Of a DNA stretch of 64,000 bases, positions 22,089 through 32,444 are shown piece after piece (within the stretch, counting starts at the first letter, position 1; every line of letters begins with the position of its first letter). The position numbers and the translations under genes are program-made. The DNA is taken from the NCBI GenBank assembly GCA_951799405.1, contig OX637332.1:17303001-17367000 (forward strand), given 5' to 3'. The notes under the pieces were generated by a model. It saw only the letters and a list, made by a program, of their open reading frames with translations, had not been told where the DNA came from and searched no databases. Source of the stretch: Agapetus fuscipes (Eukaryota; Arthropoda; Insecta; Trichoptera; Glossosomatidae).

Positions 22089-23087
22089 TTCCAACATGAA
22101 AATGTAGTGCACATTTACTGTAGATGTACCCATCAGCAATTTGATGTTTTAGTAATGGCATCTACCAATAGGTAAGCGAAGCTAAATTTTCATAAAATTT
22201 TGCAATTTTTCAAACCGCTTTTTTTCACAAATGATTGCAATAACAAAGATGTAAAATATTCAGAGAATTTGTGGATTAATGTAGATGTTAAAGACCGTCA
22301 ATAAATTTCGATTCCTGATTTTTTTTTAAGTAAACACCTTTAAGGTACAATTGGAAATTTGTATGCAAACAGATCCTTTGTTATCGAATAAAACATAGTA
22401 TTGTGAAATAATCGATAAAATTTAAAATTTGAGCTAGAAGATATTGCTTATGGTTGGAGGTTTTTAAAATGATGAAGTTCAATTTTTGCTCATTTTTTTG
22501 TATCCTATCTACCGAAAAAAAAGAAGTTTTTCTTATGATATTTCGTAACATGTTTCCCTCCATAAAAATTCAATGCGCCGGCATAATAAAGGGTGACATT
22601 GTGGCCCTTTTTGGTTTGTACTCGCACACAGACCACAGTGTTAGTTTCCGACAAACTTAGGTATTGAAAATTTGAAGCCGAGAATCGAAGCAACACGTCG
22701 CCTCCGACCAGGCTCATTAAAATGCTATTTTTTGGTAAGACACCCGCAATGCGGATATAAAGTCAACTTTTGCTGGGCCATGTATTCTGTGTGACACAGA
22801 AAAAAACGCGGCAAAAACCAACACAGAAATTCAATAAATTATAATCAGTACAACTTTTAAATGAAGCGAATAATGCGAAACGCTTTTGTAAAAAATAATA
22901 TAGGTCAAAAGTTTGTTTCATCGACCCCCTTGAAATGTATGTATGTAGACTGACTTGCATATTGCTTATTAATTATTCTATCAATACTCATATTCTGCAC
23001 ATACACATACATACATATTCTTTTAAGCTGCGCGTTGTTATGAAATATTTTAATTTTTAACCCTTTAATGAAGAACGACGGTTTACG
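22089..23087. other. AT-rich DNA, nothing recognised
   Basis: Overlapping short open frames on both strands near 22380-22720 have no recognisable domain. A CATACATACATA patch lies near 23004-23016. Confidence 0.4.
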
Positions 23088-23430
23088 AGTCCGGTCGATA
23101 GCTCATGTGGTAGAGTGCTTGCATTCCATGGCGAAAGCTTGGGTTCGAATCCCACCGAGGGTGTCAGAAATGATTTCCCGTTTCGGTGTTTATTTCAAAC
23201 TCCAAAATAAAATACCAGCAACGTTTACTCAGCCTTCACAGAAATGAGTACCACCACTCCCGGGAGCTGGGAAACCTCCACTTTAACTGAAGTAGTTGGC
23301 GTAAGGCCGGCCCCCTTACCTGTAAAAATAAATCGGTTCAACTCGCCACATGCGACCCCTTCGGGGATAATGCGGCAAGAAGTTACACTATATGTGTAGC
23401 TTAGTTGCGTTAATTGCGTTGCGTTTGCGA
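23088..23430 (+). repeat. SINE-B, full length (best plus-strand copy)
   Basis: The head GTCCGGTCGATAGCTCATGT, GGTAGAGTGCTTGCATTCCA and GGGTTCGAATCCCACCGAGG carries A-box- and B-box-like elements of an RNA polymerase III promoter. The body then reads GTGTCAGAAATGATTTCCCG, TCAGCCTTCACAGAAATGAG, GGGAGCTGGGAAACCTCCAC, ACATGCGACCCCTTCGGGGA (a small hairpin) and TACACTATATGTGTAGCTTA, ending in TTGCGTTGCG-type short repeats. SINEs are transcribed by Pol III and copied by a LINE's enzyme; no tail match to a LINE is visible in this window for SINE-B. Confidence 0.9.
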
Positions 23431-24501
23431 CAATTTTACAATTGTACATAATATTATTTAGTTCTTTAGATCATAATTTGTAGCTGATATTTATGAAAAA
23501 GCTCAACTTACAACTTTTAAATATAATATGTACTTAAAGTTATATTTTAGGTTCTTTGAATAAGTGCATGGTAAAGAGCTCACGATCCCTTCTCTATTTT
23601 TCTTCTTTTTATGTTTTATTTCTTTCACATAAATGTGGCAATCTTAGTGAATATATTATACATATATTAAATGTTTGTTTACACTACAGGGCGTCAGCCT
23701 CTTACTACCCTATTTTGTTTATTCCTTACCAAGGAATAAACAAAAAAAAGTAAAAAATCTAATGTTTAATTTCAATATCCTTAACTAATACAAACATGCA
23801 ACTAGAAATGGGAACAAAAGCATGGATGTACAAAAGGGACAACATTGTAATTTCAAGTGTAATCTACGAAATATGTACCTACCTAAAGATAAAGCCACGT
23901 TGTTAATTTTCAAAGTGGTTTTCGTTATTTTTAAGTTTTTTGTATAAACTTACGCTTTGTTTTTGAAGTGGAATTGTACATTTGTTAGAAAAATAAATCA
24001 GATGACGCTCTTGCAGTTGCTTTCTATCATTTAATGACTGAAATAATTTTAATTCTCTTACCATCAAGTTTTTCATAACCCTATAAATACAAGACGATGA
24101 GAAGCCCATAAACTCGCTCCTTTGAATTTTTTTTGAAGAACTTTAAAACGTCAGTAATGCGGATTAATATCATATAACTAAATCAGCAAGGCATCCACTT
24201 TCCTGAAAACTTTTAGGTTGAAAGAAATGAAACAAGCCTAAGAATCTACGTTATTTCTTATGCAAAAAAAGACCATGTTTCCTGTTACATTAATTTGAGA
24301 TTTAAATTTTGTTTGAGCAAGTACTCGTAATACTCGAAATAAATCGCATATTTTAAAAATTGAAAAGCGTACAGATAAAATGCCAGCTTCTATGCCGAAG
24401 TAGTAATCTGAAACATACAATTAGGTTTTTTATATATATACTATATTTGATACATTTAAGCTGTGATTCAGTTTTGAAATGTAAATGCATCTAATCTAAA
24501 T
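23431..24501. other. AT-rich DNA with a strong hairpin
   Basis: Bases 23713-23745 form a perfect inverted repeat (TTTTGTTTATTCCTT, loop ACC, complement). Just before it, CGTCAGCCTCTTACTACCC at about 23692-23711 resembles the outer part of a minus-strand Rep-A, so this may be a rearranged Rep-A end. Nothing else is assigned. Confidence 0.35.
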
Positions 24502-24743
24502 ATAAATCTAAGCTGCAAAGATAAATATCATTTAAGATTCATATTAAACGTATACCCACAAGCAGACATGAATAAGTTAGCGCTAACACATGCCGCGTGT
24601 GGGCCTACAATATAAAAACCCAATCTCAAATGAACATAAGCCCTGCGACTCTTGCCGACCTTCCCTGAAAGGGGTGACATTGGCAAAGTGAACCATTTTT
24701 TCAGAATGGGTGGTCAGTCTCATACGAACCTATAAGTCAAGGA
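24502..24743 (-). repeat. Rep-A repeat, full length
   Basis: Minus-strand copy from AATCTAAGCTGCAAAG to CTATAAGTCAAGGAA. The loop of the hairpin is GTTAGCGCTAAC, a perfect palindrome here. A 5-base deletion shortens the CCCTGAAAGGGG core. Confidence 0.85.
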
Positions 24744-25093
24744 ATATATGATATTTTTTAATGTTTCAAGCAGTCTTTAAGGTCATAAGTACAGTCATAC
24801 ATTGAACTTATGAACTCGTATTGTTAGAACTCCCAGTAAACAAGGTTTTATTTAGCATACAAATGTGTACACAAAGGATGTATGAATGTGACGAGTGAAA
24901 CAATAATTTTATGACAAAGTTTTCTAGTCAAATTTACCTTTATCAAGAAAGTAAGCGTTATTTTAATAAACTTCTTACGAGGTCTGCTTAGAAGACGTGA
25001 CGTAAATTTTGCGAACTAGGTGGACATTTTATTTTCGTTTTTTTTTCTTTCTTAGATCGAACGTTGTGCGGTCAAAAAAAACATTATATTAAA
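24744..25093. other. AT-rich DNA, possibly upstream mariner remnant
   Basis: No frame can be followed with confidence before 25094, although GATCGAACGTTGTG just upstream could be a degraded extension of the mariner remnant. Confidence 0.3.
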
Positions 25094-25231
25094 ATGATAG
25101 GAAGTTTGCGTGAAACAATACTAAAAAACAACAGCATGGTTTAGAAAGCAGTTGCATCACGAATATTACACCATGATAATGCGCCAGCGCATACATCATT
25201 GATCGCTAATAATTTTCTGGCCGAAAACTAA
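25094..25231 (+). pseudogene. mariner transposase fragment
   Basis: From ATG 25094 the frame gives MIGSLRETILKNNSMV, one in-frame stop, then a short spacer followed by LHHDNAPAHTSLIANNFLAE before a terminal stop. HHDNAPAHTS is the diagnostic block around the second catalytic aspartate of mariner-family (Tc1/mariner) transposases, which cut and paste DNA at TA sites. The first and third acidic residues and the DNA-binding domain are not found, so this is a decayed fragment. Confidence 0.8.
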
Positions 25232-25362
25232 GAAGGATTCTTTGTGTAACTCTGCAAATTTTAGATTATTAACATTAGTTGTCATTTTAAGCATGTTGTT
25301 AATGTAATCCAACGTGATCAATGACCGTACTGAAAAATAAAAGTTACGAATAAATCACCTTC

Positions 25363-25620
25363 TATAATCTACAATCTATCTATAATCGAAGTTGCAAGGA
25401 TATATTAATTTAAAGCTCTCAGATGTATGCCCACAAACAAGCATGTGTAGTTCGCGCTTACAAATGCTGAATGTGTACTTACAAATAAAATCCAAACCTC
25501 AAATGAACATAAGCCCTACAACTTTTGCTGACCTTCCCTGACACAGGGGTCACATTGGCAAAGTTAACCAATTTTTACAGTATGGGTGGTCAGCCTCATA
25601 CCAACCTATAAGTCAAGGAA
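25363..25620 (-). repeat. Rep-A repeat with clear target duplication
   Basis: A complete 258-bp minus-strand copy. It is bounded by the direct repeat ACCTTC at 25357-25362 and 25621-25626, the clearest boundary evidence in the window. This defines the family ends as TTCCTTGACTTATAGG (5') and a TAGATTATA-type 3' tail, with no terminal inverted repeats. Confidence 0.9.
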
Positions 25621-25626
25621 ACCTTC

Positions 25627-26439
25627 ATTGCTGCAAACTAAATATTTAATTACTTCTTTGAAAATATAGGATGACGTGCTTCAAGAATCTAATCAGGCCT
25701 ATTACAAGATAAACTAGAAGAACAAGACTAATCGGAACCTTCTCTTAAGCTATAAAGTCATGTGCAGTTCAAATGATTACACCAAAAACCTTTTGCTGAA
25801 AGATAAAAAAGAAAAAATTCAGAAATTTAATTTGTGTAAAACGAAATATTATTGTTCTATTTTAGAGTAAATTTTTATGCAAGAAATTTACCTCTCAAAC
25901 ACAATTAAATATCTTTAACTGCATTTTCATATTCGTTTACAAAGTTAAAAATCAGATTTTCGAGTAGGTTAATATCATTGTATGAATTGTTTGAAGAGCG
26001 ACTTACAATGTCTCCTTTCTCTTTAGTTCTGTAGATCCTCTTGTAGCTGTGAAATGTGAAACTCCCTACTCCATCAAAACCGTAGTGCGACGGTTAAAAG
26101 TGTTCATTGTGGAGTGGAATTCCGGAGTAGATCTCTTTGCTACATTTTTTGTAATAGAAGAACGCAACGCGACTCTTTCTACCTTCAAGTATCTAGAATG
26201 TACATTGTACACATTTTAACAACAACAAAAATGACGCATTTCTAAGTACTGAATAGGTAAAGTACATTGGGAGGAATTAAAATATGCTTTATCCTGAAAA
26301 TTAAAGGCTGTTTGTCAAACATCTCAAGTTACATAGTTATTTATAATTCAGGATCGGCATTTTTGTAAGGCATGCAAATTTTCTTTTTGTTTTTGTTCCC
26401 GTCATGTTTTTAAAAAACAAACAAAGCCAACATTCAAGC
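25627..26439. other. AT-rich DNA, nothing recognised
   Basis: A short patch of mixed composition near 26040-26130 is unassigned. No coding signal was found. Confidence 0.4.
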
Positions 26440-26757
26440 GGTCCGTAGTCTAGTGGTGTACACTTTTGACTCGTAAATGGAAGGTTGTGGGTTCGAATCC
26501 CGGCGGAGCACAAAAAAAAAAATACCATTTATATTTTAAAAAACGCTTTTCATTGGGTGAAAAATTCATATTCCTTTACCAAAGACCAGTCGCTAAAGGT
26601 TCATCCAGCCATACAGCAACTGGGTCTTGCTTGAGTATTGGCGCTTTATAGCGACGACCAAGCTCGTAAACAACACCTCTGCGGTACTACAACAAGTGCC
26701 ATAGACACATATAGTCTCTGAAATCTAGGGAGTCTCCCGCACAGGATTTAAAAAGAG
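26440..26757 (+). repeat. SINE-C, full length
   Basis: The head GGTCCGTAGTCTAGTGGTGT, ACTCGTAAATGG and GGGTTCGAATCCCGGCGGAG carries Pol III box-like elements. Its CTCGTAA loop resembles that of tRNA-Thr(CGU), though the parent tRNA is uncertain. A poly(A) linker leads to the central domain CAGCAACTGGGTCTTGCTTG and GGCGCTTTATAGCGACGACC, then a tail ACACCTCTGCGGTACTACAA, CTCTGAAATCTAGGGAGTCT, CCCGCACAGGATT. The tail matches the 3' end of the LINE remnant at 46071-46355, so that LINE type is its probable mobilising partner. Confidence 0.9.
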
Positions 26758-26788
26758 AATCTATAGCTTATTTTCGTAGTTCGCTGAC

Positions 26789-26975
26789 GGGTCGATAACT
26801 CATTTCGTCGAATGCTTGCTTTCCATGCCAGAGGGCAGAATCCAGATCAGAAGAAATGATTTTCTGTTAAAAAAAAATCGTCAAGGTTTACTCAGCTTTC
26901 GTGAGAAATGAGAACTTTCCCCTCGAGAACTGGGAAACTCCTTAAAGTCAAGGGGTAGCTGTTAAGCCAGCCCCC
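26789..26975 (+). repeat. SINE-B, left part, split by the LTR retrotransposon
   Basis: A degraded head (GGGTCGATAACTCATTTCGT) and a body (TTTACTCAGCTTTCGTGAGA, GAACTGGGAAACTCC, GCCAGCCCCC) stop at the 5' LTR. The element resumes after the 3' LTR at 32708 with CCCCTTAGCTTTAAAATAAA, which matches the SINE-B CCCCCTTACCTGTAAAAATA segment. CCCC is present on both sides as the 4-bp target duplication. Confidence 0.85.
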
Positions 26976-27238
26976 TGTAACGAGATGGATTTGTTTGTTA
27001 GGTAAAATGGAACATGAGATTTGAATTTGAATGAAAAGGAAAACAAAAGAATATAAAAAAGAGAGGAGAAGCTTGCCAGGCGGGATAGCCACAAGCCTGT
27101 GTAATTAAGAATAGTTAATATTATTGTGCTGTGGTTTATTGTGTATACATTGTGAAAGGAATAAAAGTAAACATATTAAAGTGGCTGTTATATTATTAAT
27201 TGTGTCAATCAGCAGGACAGAGAGGAAAAACCCTCACA
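26976..27238 (+). repeat. 5' LTR
   Basis: Begins TGTAACGAGATGGATTTG and ends AGAGGAAAAACCCTCACA. It is preceded by CCCC (26972-26975). It should carry the promoter and the transcript start; no strong TATA box is obvious, TATAAAAAAGAG near 27053 being the best candidate. Confidence 0.95.
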
Positions 27239-27241
27239 TTT

Positions 27242-27258
27242 TGGCGCCCAACGTGAAA
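27242..27258 (+). other. Primer-binding site (tRNA-Lys CUU type)
   Basis: TGGCGCCCAACGTG, three bases after the LTR, is the complement of the 3' end of animal tRNA-Lys(CUU) including CCA. The host tRNA would prime minus-strand DNA synthesis here. Confidence 0.8.
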
Positions 27259-27705
27259 GAAAAATCTGTAAATGAAATTCCTATGAAGAAAATTTTCTCA
27301 AACAAAAACAAATGACATTCGATTCCAATAAATGACATTCAAAACAATATGAAATAATTAAAATTGGACAGATTTATGGTTGTGAAAGCATAATGGAAAG
27401 CATCAACACGTTTAAAAGCTAGTGAAGACATCGACTTATACAATTAACAACAAGAAATTACAAGATTTGAAACGCTGTTTGAAAATATTGAAGGTGAGAG
27501 AATTCAAACTACCTACATTACGTTCAGAAGAATGGAAATTCAAAAATCGAACGTCGCGGGAGAATGAAGAATCGATATGAACCAGTTTGTTTCAAATCAG
27601 TTTAGATAAATATATATAGATGGTGTTATATTTAATTTGTATGAAAAAAATTTTTTTTCAATGAAATGATTTTTTTTAATTGCATAAATTGAAAATATAC
27701 AGCAA
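27259..27705 (+). other. Untranslated leader of the retrotransposon
   Basis: About 450 bp between the primer-binding site and gag, AT-rich with scattered short ATGs and no convincing frame. It should hold packaging signals, but none can be pointed to. Confidence 0.6.
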
Positions 27706-28650
27706 ATGACGAAATCTAAAAAAATAAATAATAAAAAGGATTTAGAAAGTAACACAATGGAGTCCATAAATTTTGATCCTCTCAAATTAAAAATATCTTT
27801 TAATGGTGAAAGTGAACCAAATGAATTTATAATAAGGTTAGAAGAATTAGCCAAAGTCTACAAATTAAAATTAGATTATTTGGTAGAGTGTATGCCTATA
27901 TTTTTAACAGATTTTCCGTTAACTTGGTACAGAGCAATTAACTGTGAATTTGATTGGAAAATTTTTAAAACCAAATTCTTACAACAATTTGAAAAATATG
28001 ACTTTCAAAGGAATCTTAAGTTAGAAATTTTAAATATGGTACAAGGTCATGATAATGCATCTGTTTATATTTTAAAGGTAAAATCAAAAAATAATTTATT
28101 AAATAAAAGAATGCATGATAAAGAACTTATGGACATAATAATTCATGGATTGTCAGAAAAATATGCAACTTTACTGACAACATCTGAAATTAAAAATACA
28201 GAGGAATTATCTACAATATGTAGCAAGTTTGAATCATTTATAAAATTTAATGAATGTAAGAATTTAAATGTAATGAATGACATAAAAGAGAAAAATGTAA
28301 TGCAAAAATGCAATTTTTGTAATAAATTAGGACATGATGAAATACATTGTTGGACTAAAAATAGAAAATTCGATTACATACAGAATAAATGTAGAAGTTT
28401 CACAAATAATATAGTATGCTACTTTTGTAATAAAAGAGGACATGTGGAAAGAAATTGTTTTATAAAAAATGGAAATTTTAAAAAACACACAGTAATCTGT
28501 TACTCATGTAAGCGTACAGGACATGTACAAAAAGATTGTTTTGTTAAAAATAAAAAAAGTGATTATACAGACAAAACAAAAATGAACAGAAATATAAATA
28601 TACAAAACAGAACAAATACGACATACAATAGTAATTCAAAAAACTTGTAG
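27706..28650 (+). CDS. gag: Gag polyprotein of Ty3/gypsy element
   Basis: A 314-residue structural protein predicted to assemble the cytoplasmic particle and bind the element RNA. Residues about 20-170 fit the retrotransposon capsid pattern, including the WYRAI...W..FK..FL..F segment typical of Retrotrans_gag. Three CCHC zinc knuckles follow at about 202-215 (CNFCNKLGHDEIHC), 238-251 (CYFCNKRGHVERNC) and 265-278 (CYSCKRTGHVQKDC), the nucleocapsid part. The tail is basic and Asn-rich. The first ATG of the long frame was taken as the start. The slippery site for Pol lies two codons before the stop. The frame is intact, with strong A-rich codon use like the rest of the element. Confidence 0.92.
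   Translation: MTKSKKINNKKDLESNTMESINFDPLKLKISFNGESEPNEFIIRLEELAKVYKLKLDYLVECMPIFLTDFPLTWYRAINCEFDWKIFKTKFLQQFEKYDFQRNLKLEILNMVQGHDNASVYILKVKSKNNLLNKRMHDKELMDIIIHGLSEKYATLLTTSEIKNTEELSTICSKFESFIKFNECKNLNVMNDIKEKNVMQKCNFCNKLGHDEIHCWTKNRKFDYIQNKCRSFTNNIVCYFCNKRGHVERNCFIKNGNFKKHTVICYSCKRTGHVQKDCFVKNKKSDYTDKTKMNRNINIQNRTNTTYNSNSKNL
28638..28644 (+). promoter_or_regulatory. -1 ribosomal frameshift site (A AAA AAC)
   Basis: The heptamer AAAAAAC sits in the gag frame exactly as A AAA AAC, six bases upstream of the gag stop at 28648. The pol frame is -1 relative to gag and is open from 28635, so a one-base backward slip here yields Gag-Pol. I could not identify a downstream stem-loop or pseudoknot by eye. 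Confidence 0.75.
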
Positions 28651-28685
28651 ATAGTCGGCCTTCAGTACAAACACAAAAATCAGAA

Positions 28686-31319
28686 ATGAAGAGCTGGCTT
28701 AATTTCATTCAAATTTTTAATAAAAATTATCAAATTGCACCACTCATTTTTGCTAAACAATTTGATAAAATACCATTTTTAACAGTAAATATTGAGAACA
28801 AAAATTTTACAGGTTTACTAGATTCAGGTGCATCTATTTCTGCAATCAATGAAAAAACATTTGATTATTTTTTACAAAGAAATTACAAAATTATAAAAAC
28901 CCATGATAATATCTCGTTAGCAAATGGTAAAAATATAAAAATACTTGGTAAAATAAATTTAGAGGTAAAATGTGACAATCAAATAAAACATGTAGATTTT
29001 TATGTTTTACAAGGTTTACAACAAGACTTAATTTTTGGAATAGATTTTTGGATAAAATTTGAATTAGAACCGAGTTTAATAAGTAAAATTACATATTCAA
29101 ATAGCAAAAATATTAGTGAATTAGGTAAAATTACAAATAGAACTAAATTAACAGATAACCAATTACAGCAATTAAAAACAATAGAAAATGATTTCAAGGA
29201 CATCTCTTATGAAAAAATAGGCTTAGGATGCACAAACCTCATTGAACACAGAATTCAGACAGAAGGTCCTCCAATAAAACAAAAGTATTATCCACTCAGT
29301 CCAGCAAGACAGAGACAGGTTAACACAGAGTTAGATAAAATGTTAAAAGAAGGTATAGTTGAACAATCCAAATCTTCGTGGTCCAGTCCTGTTGTAATTG
29401 TAATTAAAAAGGATGGAACGCCTAGATTTTGTTTGGACTCTAGAAGACTCAATGAAGTAACAAAACGAGATAACTATCCCATTCCAAATTTAAATCAAGT
29501 TTTAGCAAATTTACGAAATGCCAAATATATCTCTTCAATAGATTTAAGCAAGGCGTTTTGGCAAATTCCACTAGAAGAATCGTCCAAAGAAAAAACTGCC
29601 TTCGTCGTACCAAATAGAGGGTTGTTTCAATTCACAAAAATGCCGTTCGGTTTAAAAAATTCAAGTTCTGAAACACAGCGTTTATTAGACAAGTTATTTG
29701 GACCTAAATTTGATACTAACATATTTTGTTATATCGATGACTTAATTATTATAAACGAAGATTTCAATTCACATTTAAATTTATTAAAACAAGTTAAAAA
29801 TATATTACAAGAAGCAGGGTTAACGGTAAAATTTTCAAAATGTGAATTTTGCAAAGATAGTTTAAAATATTTGGGATACATTATTGATGAAAATGGATTA
29901 AGGCCAGATTCAAATAAAGTCAAGATTATAGAGGAATATCCTTCACCGAAAAATTTAAAACAACTACGAATGTTTTTAGGTTTGGTAGGATTTTATAGAA
30001 AAGTTATACGAAACTGCAGTGAGATATCATATCCACTAAATAAATTATTGAGAGGTAAAAAAGGTCAGAACAATTTTAATTGGTCAAAAGAATCTGAGGA
30101 TGCATTTAATAATTTAAAATTAGCCTTAAGCACAGCCCCTGTATTAATATGTCCGGATTTCACAAAAGATTTTTTTTTACACACTGATGCCAGTAAAAAT
30201 CAAGTAGCTTCAGTATTAAACCAAAATATCAATGGGTCCGAAAAGCCAATAGCATATTTTTCAAGAAGTTTGACAGTTAGAGAACAAAACTATTCGACAT
30301 CAGAACGTGAGCTTCTTGCCATTGTAGAGTCAATTGAACATTTTCGATCTTATCTAGATGGGATGAAATTCAAGGTAATAACTGATCATATGGCATTAAA
30401 ATTCTTGAATAAAATATCAAATCCAACAGGTAGATTAGCAAGATGGGCCATGAGACTTTCACAGTATGAATTTGAGATTGAGCATAGAAAAGGGAAAGAA
30501 CATACAGTGCCAGATGTATTATCTAGGATTCCTGGTACTAAAGAAATGGAAGTAATAAATTCAAATATTGCAGATCCTTGGTATAATAATATCGCAGAAG
30601 GATGTACAAAAACACCACACAAATACAAAAAATTCAAAATGGTAGATAATAAATTATTTAAACTAATAAATGATGATAATCCTTTCACAGAGGAATATAA
30701 TTGGAAAGAGATACCTATTATAGACAATAGATTAACTATAATACAGAATCATCATGATAATGGACATGTAGGTATTTTTAAAACTTATAAATACATATCA
30801 AGATGTTACTATTGGAAAAATATGTATGCAGATATAAAAAGTTTTATAAATAAATGTCAAAAATGTAAAATGTATAAGCCGAATAATTTACCTCCAGCAG
30901 GAAAAATGGAAAATAGAAAAAGAGTGGATAGACCGTTAAAAATGCTGAGTATTGATTTGATAGGACCATTACCAAAATCAAGTACGGGCTATATACATAT
31001 ATTATCAATAATAGATGTTTTTACCAAATATTGTTGGTTATTTCCTTTAAGAAGAGCAACTACAGAAGAAATAGTAAAATTAATAGAAAATAAAATATTT
31101 TTAACAGAAGGAGTACCGCAAACGATAATAACAGATAATGGAAAGAATTTAAAGTCTAATGCATTTAAAGATTTTATGTACTCATATGGAGTACAGAAAA
31201 TATTTTATACAACTTTATATACTCCCATGTGCAATAATGTAGAGACATATAATAGAACAATAGGATACACATTAGCTATTTTTGTTGAAAATGAAGAAAG
31301 AAAATGGGATACTTTTTAG
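28686..31319 (+). CDS. pol: Pol polyprotein: protease, reverse transcriptase, RNase H, integrase (truncated by frame break)
   Basis: 877 residues counted from the first ATG, but the frame is open from 28635 and is most likely entered by frameshifting from gag. Domains in order: an aspartic protease with LLDSGAS at about 44-50; reverse transcriptase with the catalytic YIDD at about 348-351, which copies the element RNA into DNA; RNase H beginning around the DAS at 500; and integrase with an HH...CxxC zinc region from about 689 and the catalytic acids D757, D817 and E853. The frame stops at 31317-31319, within integrase just after the catalytic Glu, in a run of T. The remaining integrase C-terminus continues in another frame. 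Everything upstream looks intact. Confidence 0.92.
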   Translation: MKSWLNFIQIFNKNYQIAPLIFAKQFDKIPFLTVNIENKNFTGLLDSGASISAINEKTFDYFLQRNYKIIKTHDNISLANGKNIKILGKINLEVKCDNQIKHVDFYVLQGLQQDLIFGIDFWIKFELEPSLISKITYSNSKNISELGKITNRTKLTDNQLQQLKTIENDFKDISYEKIGLGCTNLIEHRIQTEGPPIKQKYYPLSPARQRQVNTELDKMLKEGIVEQSKSSWSSPVVIVIKKDGTPRFCLDSRRLNEVTKRDNYPIPNLNQVLANLRNAKYISSIDLSKAFWQIPLEESSKEKTAFVVPNRGLFQFTKMPFGLKNSSSETQRLLDKLFGPKFDTNIFCYIDDLIIINEDFNSHLNLLKQVKNILQEAGLTVKFSKCEFCKDSLKYLGYIIDENGLRPDSNKVKIIEEYPSPKNLKQLRMFLGLVGFYRKVIRNCSEISYPLNKLLRGKKGQNNFNWSKESEDAFNNLKLALSTAPVLICPDFTKDFFLHTDASKNQVASVLNQNINGSEKPIAYFSRSLTVREQNYSTSERELLAIVESIEHFRSYLDGMKFKVITDHMALKFLNKISNPTGRLARWAMRLSQYEFEIEHRKGKEHTVPDVLSRIPGTKEMEVINSNIADPWYNNIAEGCTKTPHKYKKFKMVDNKLFKLINDDNPFTEEYNWKEIPIIDNRLTIIQNHHDNGHVGIFKTYKYISRCYYWKNMYADIKSFINKCQKCKMYKPNNLPPAGKMENRKRVDRPLKMLSIDLIGPLPKSSTGYIHILSIIDVFTKYCWLFPLRRATTEEIVKLIENKIFLTEGVPQTIITDNGKNLKSNAFKDFMYSYGVQKIFYTTLYTPMCNNVETYNRTIGYTLAIFVENEERKWDTF

Positions 31320-31795
31320 ATTCAGTACAAAGCATAATAAATAATACAGTCAATTTAGCAACAGGATACACACCTAATGTATTAGCAAGAGGTAGGGAGA
31401 TTGTACTAAATGGTGAAATTCATGGTGAAATAGTAAATGATGAAATAGAATCAAAGGAAGAATTAGATAAATATAGAGATATGCATAAAGATAAAATGAA
31501 GGAATTAAACACATTATACAAAATTGTAACAGAAAATTTATGGGATGCATATAATAAAAATGCAAATTATTATAATAAAGGTAGATCAAATCGTGTCTAT
31601 GATCAAGGGGATATTGTATGGCGTAAAAATTTCATACAATCAAATGCAGGGAAATACTTCTGTACAAAGTTGGCTCCAAAATTTGTCAAAGCCAGAATAG
31701 AAAAGAAAGTTAGCAAGATAGTCTATGTATTAAAAGATATAGACACAAATGTTATAAATAAATATCACATCAAGGACATAATCAAATTAGATTAA
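31304..31795 (+). CDS. Integrase C-terminal part, displaced by frame break
   Basis: The 163-codon frame overlaps the end of the main pol frame by 16 bases and carries the expected continuation of integrase: INNTVNLATGYTPN, the helix following the catalytic core, then YDQGDIVWRKNF and LAPKFVKARI, the conserved C-terminal region of gypsy integrases. It has no plausible independent function. The ATG at 31304 is probably incidental, because the homologous reading begins in the overlap. The break coincides with a five-T run at 31312-31316, so a single-base deletion or a homopolymer sequencing error explains it. If it is real, this copy is defective for integration. Confidence 0.85.
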   Translation: MGYFLDSVQSIINNTVNLATGYTPNVLARGREIVLNGEIHGEIVNDEIESKEELDKYRDMHKDKMKELNTLYKIVTENLWDAYNKNANYYNKGRSNRVYDQGDIVWRKNFIQSNAGKYFCTKLAPKFVKARIEKKVSKIVYVLKDIDTNVINKYHIKDIIKLD

Positions 31796-32426
31796 AAAAA
31801 AAAAAACATATTTTCATGTGTATGAAAAATTTGAGGTGATGAATGATACGGTGAAAGTTGATATAAAAGTGATCAGTGAAAGAATGAATTATGAAATATT
31901 GCATGAATGAAGGTATGAAACATTAATTAAACAAAGTATTACATATGAAGGTAAAGTTTTTTTTAAAAAAAAAAATTGATGGACTGATAAATTTATTAAT
32001 GAAAAATAAATTTGAAATAAATTTAAATATTGGGAAAGAAGTGATACATGTTTAAAAAAAAAAAAAAGTTATCTTAATGAATTGATTAATTAAATGGTGA
32101 ATGTTTATTATGTATTGTTATTTGATTATTTTGAATTGTTGAATTAAGTATTTAAAAAAAAAAAACAAATATTTGTTTATAATATTGAATATGAAATTTG
32201 TGTTAAAAAAAAAAATTATATTAATTTTAGTATGAAAATAATTGGTATTGTTAAAAAAGGTATTAATGACTGAATAATGTATCAGAAACAGGTTTTTTTT
32301 TTATTTTCATATTTTTGAAATTTATCCTTAAAATAAAACAAAATATGTGGCGCCGGCTGAGCATTATGATACATTATTTACTCATTGTAAAAGAAAAAAA
32401 AAAAATTGGGAATGTTTTTTTTTTAT
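31796..32426 (+). other. 3' untranslated region of the retrotransposon
   Basis: About 630 bp with repeated poly(A) runs of 9-13 bases and no env-like frame, signal peptide or membrane segment. This supports a purely intracellular element. Confidence 0.75.
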
Positions 32427-32439
32427 GAGAGGAAGGAGG
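32427..32439 (+). other. Polypurine tract
   Basis: GAGAGGAAGGAGG, followed by TGTAT and the 3' LTR; the expected primer position for plus-strand DNA synthesis. Confidence 0.8.
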
Positions 32440-32444
32440 TGTAT

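Noticed and set aside
25363..25620. Rep-A as a TIR transposon
   Set aside because: The two ends do not match in inverted orientation in any full-length copy.
31796..32426. Possible env gene in the retrotransposon 3' region
   Set aside because: No open frame above a few dozen codons, no signal peptide or membrane segment; the region is poly(A)-rich.
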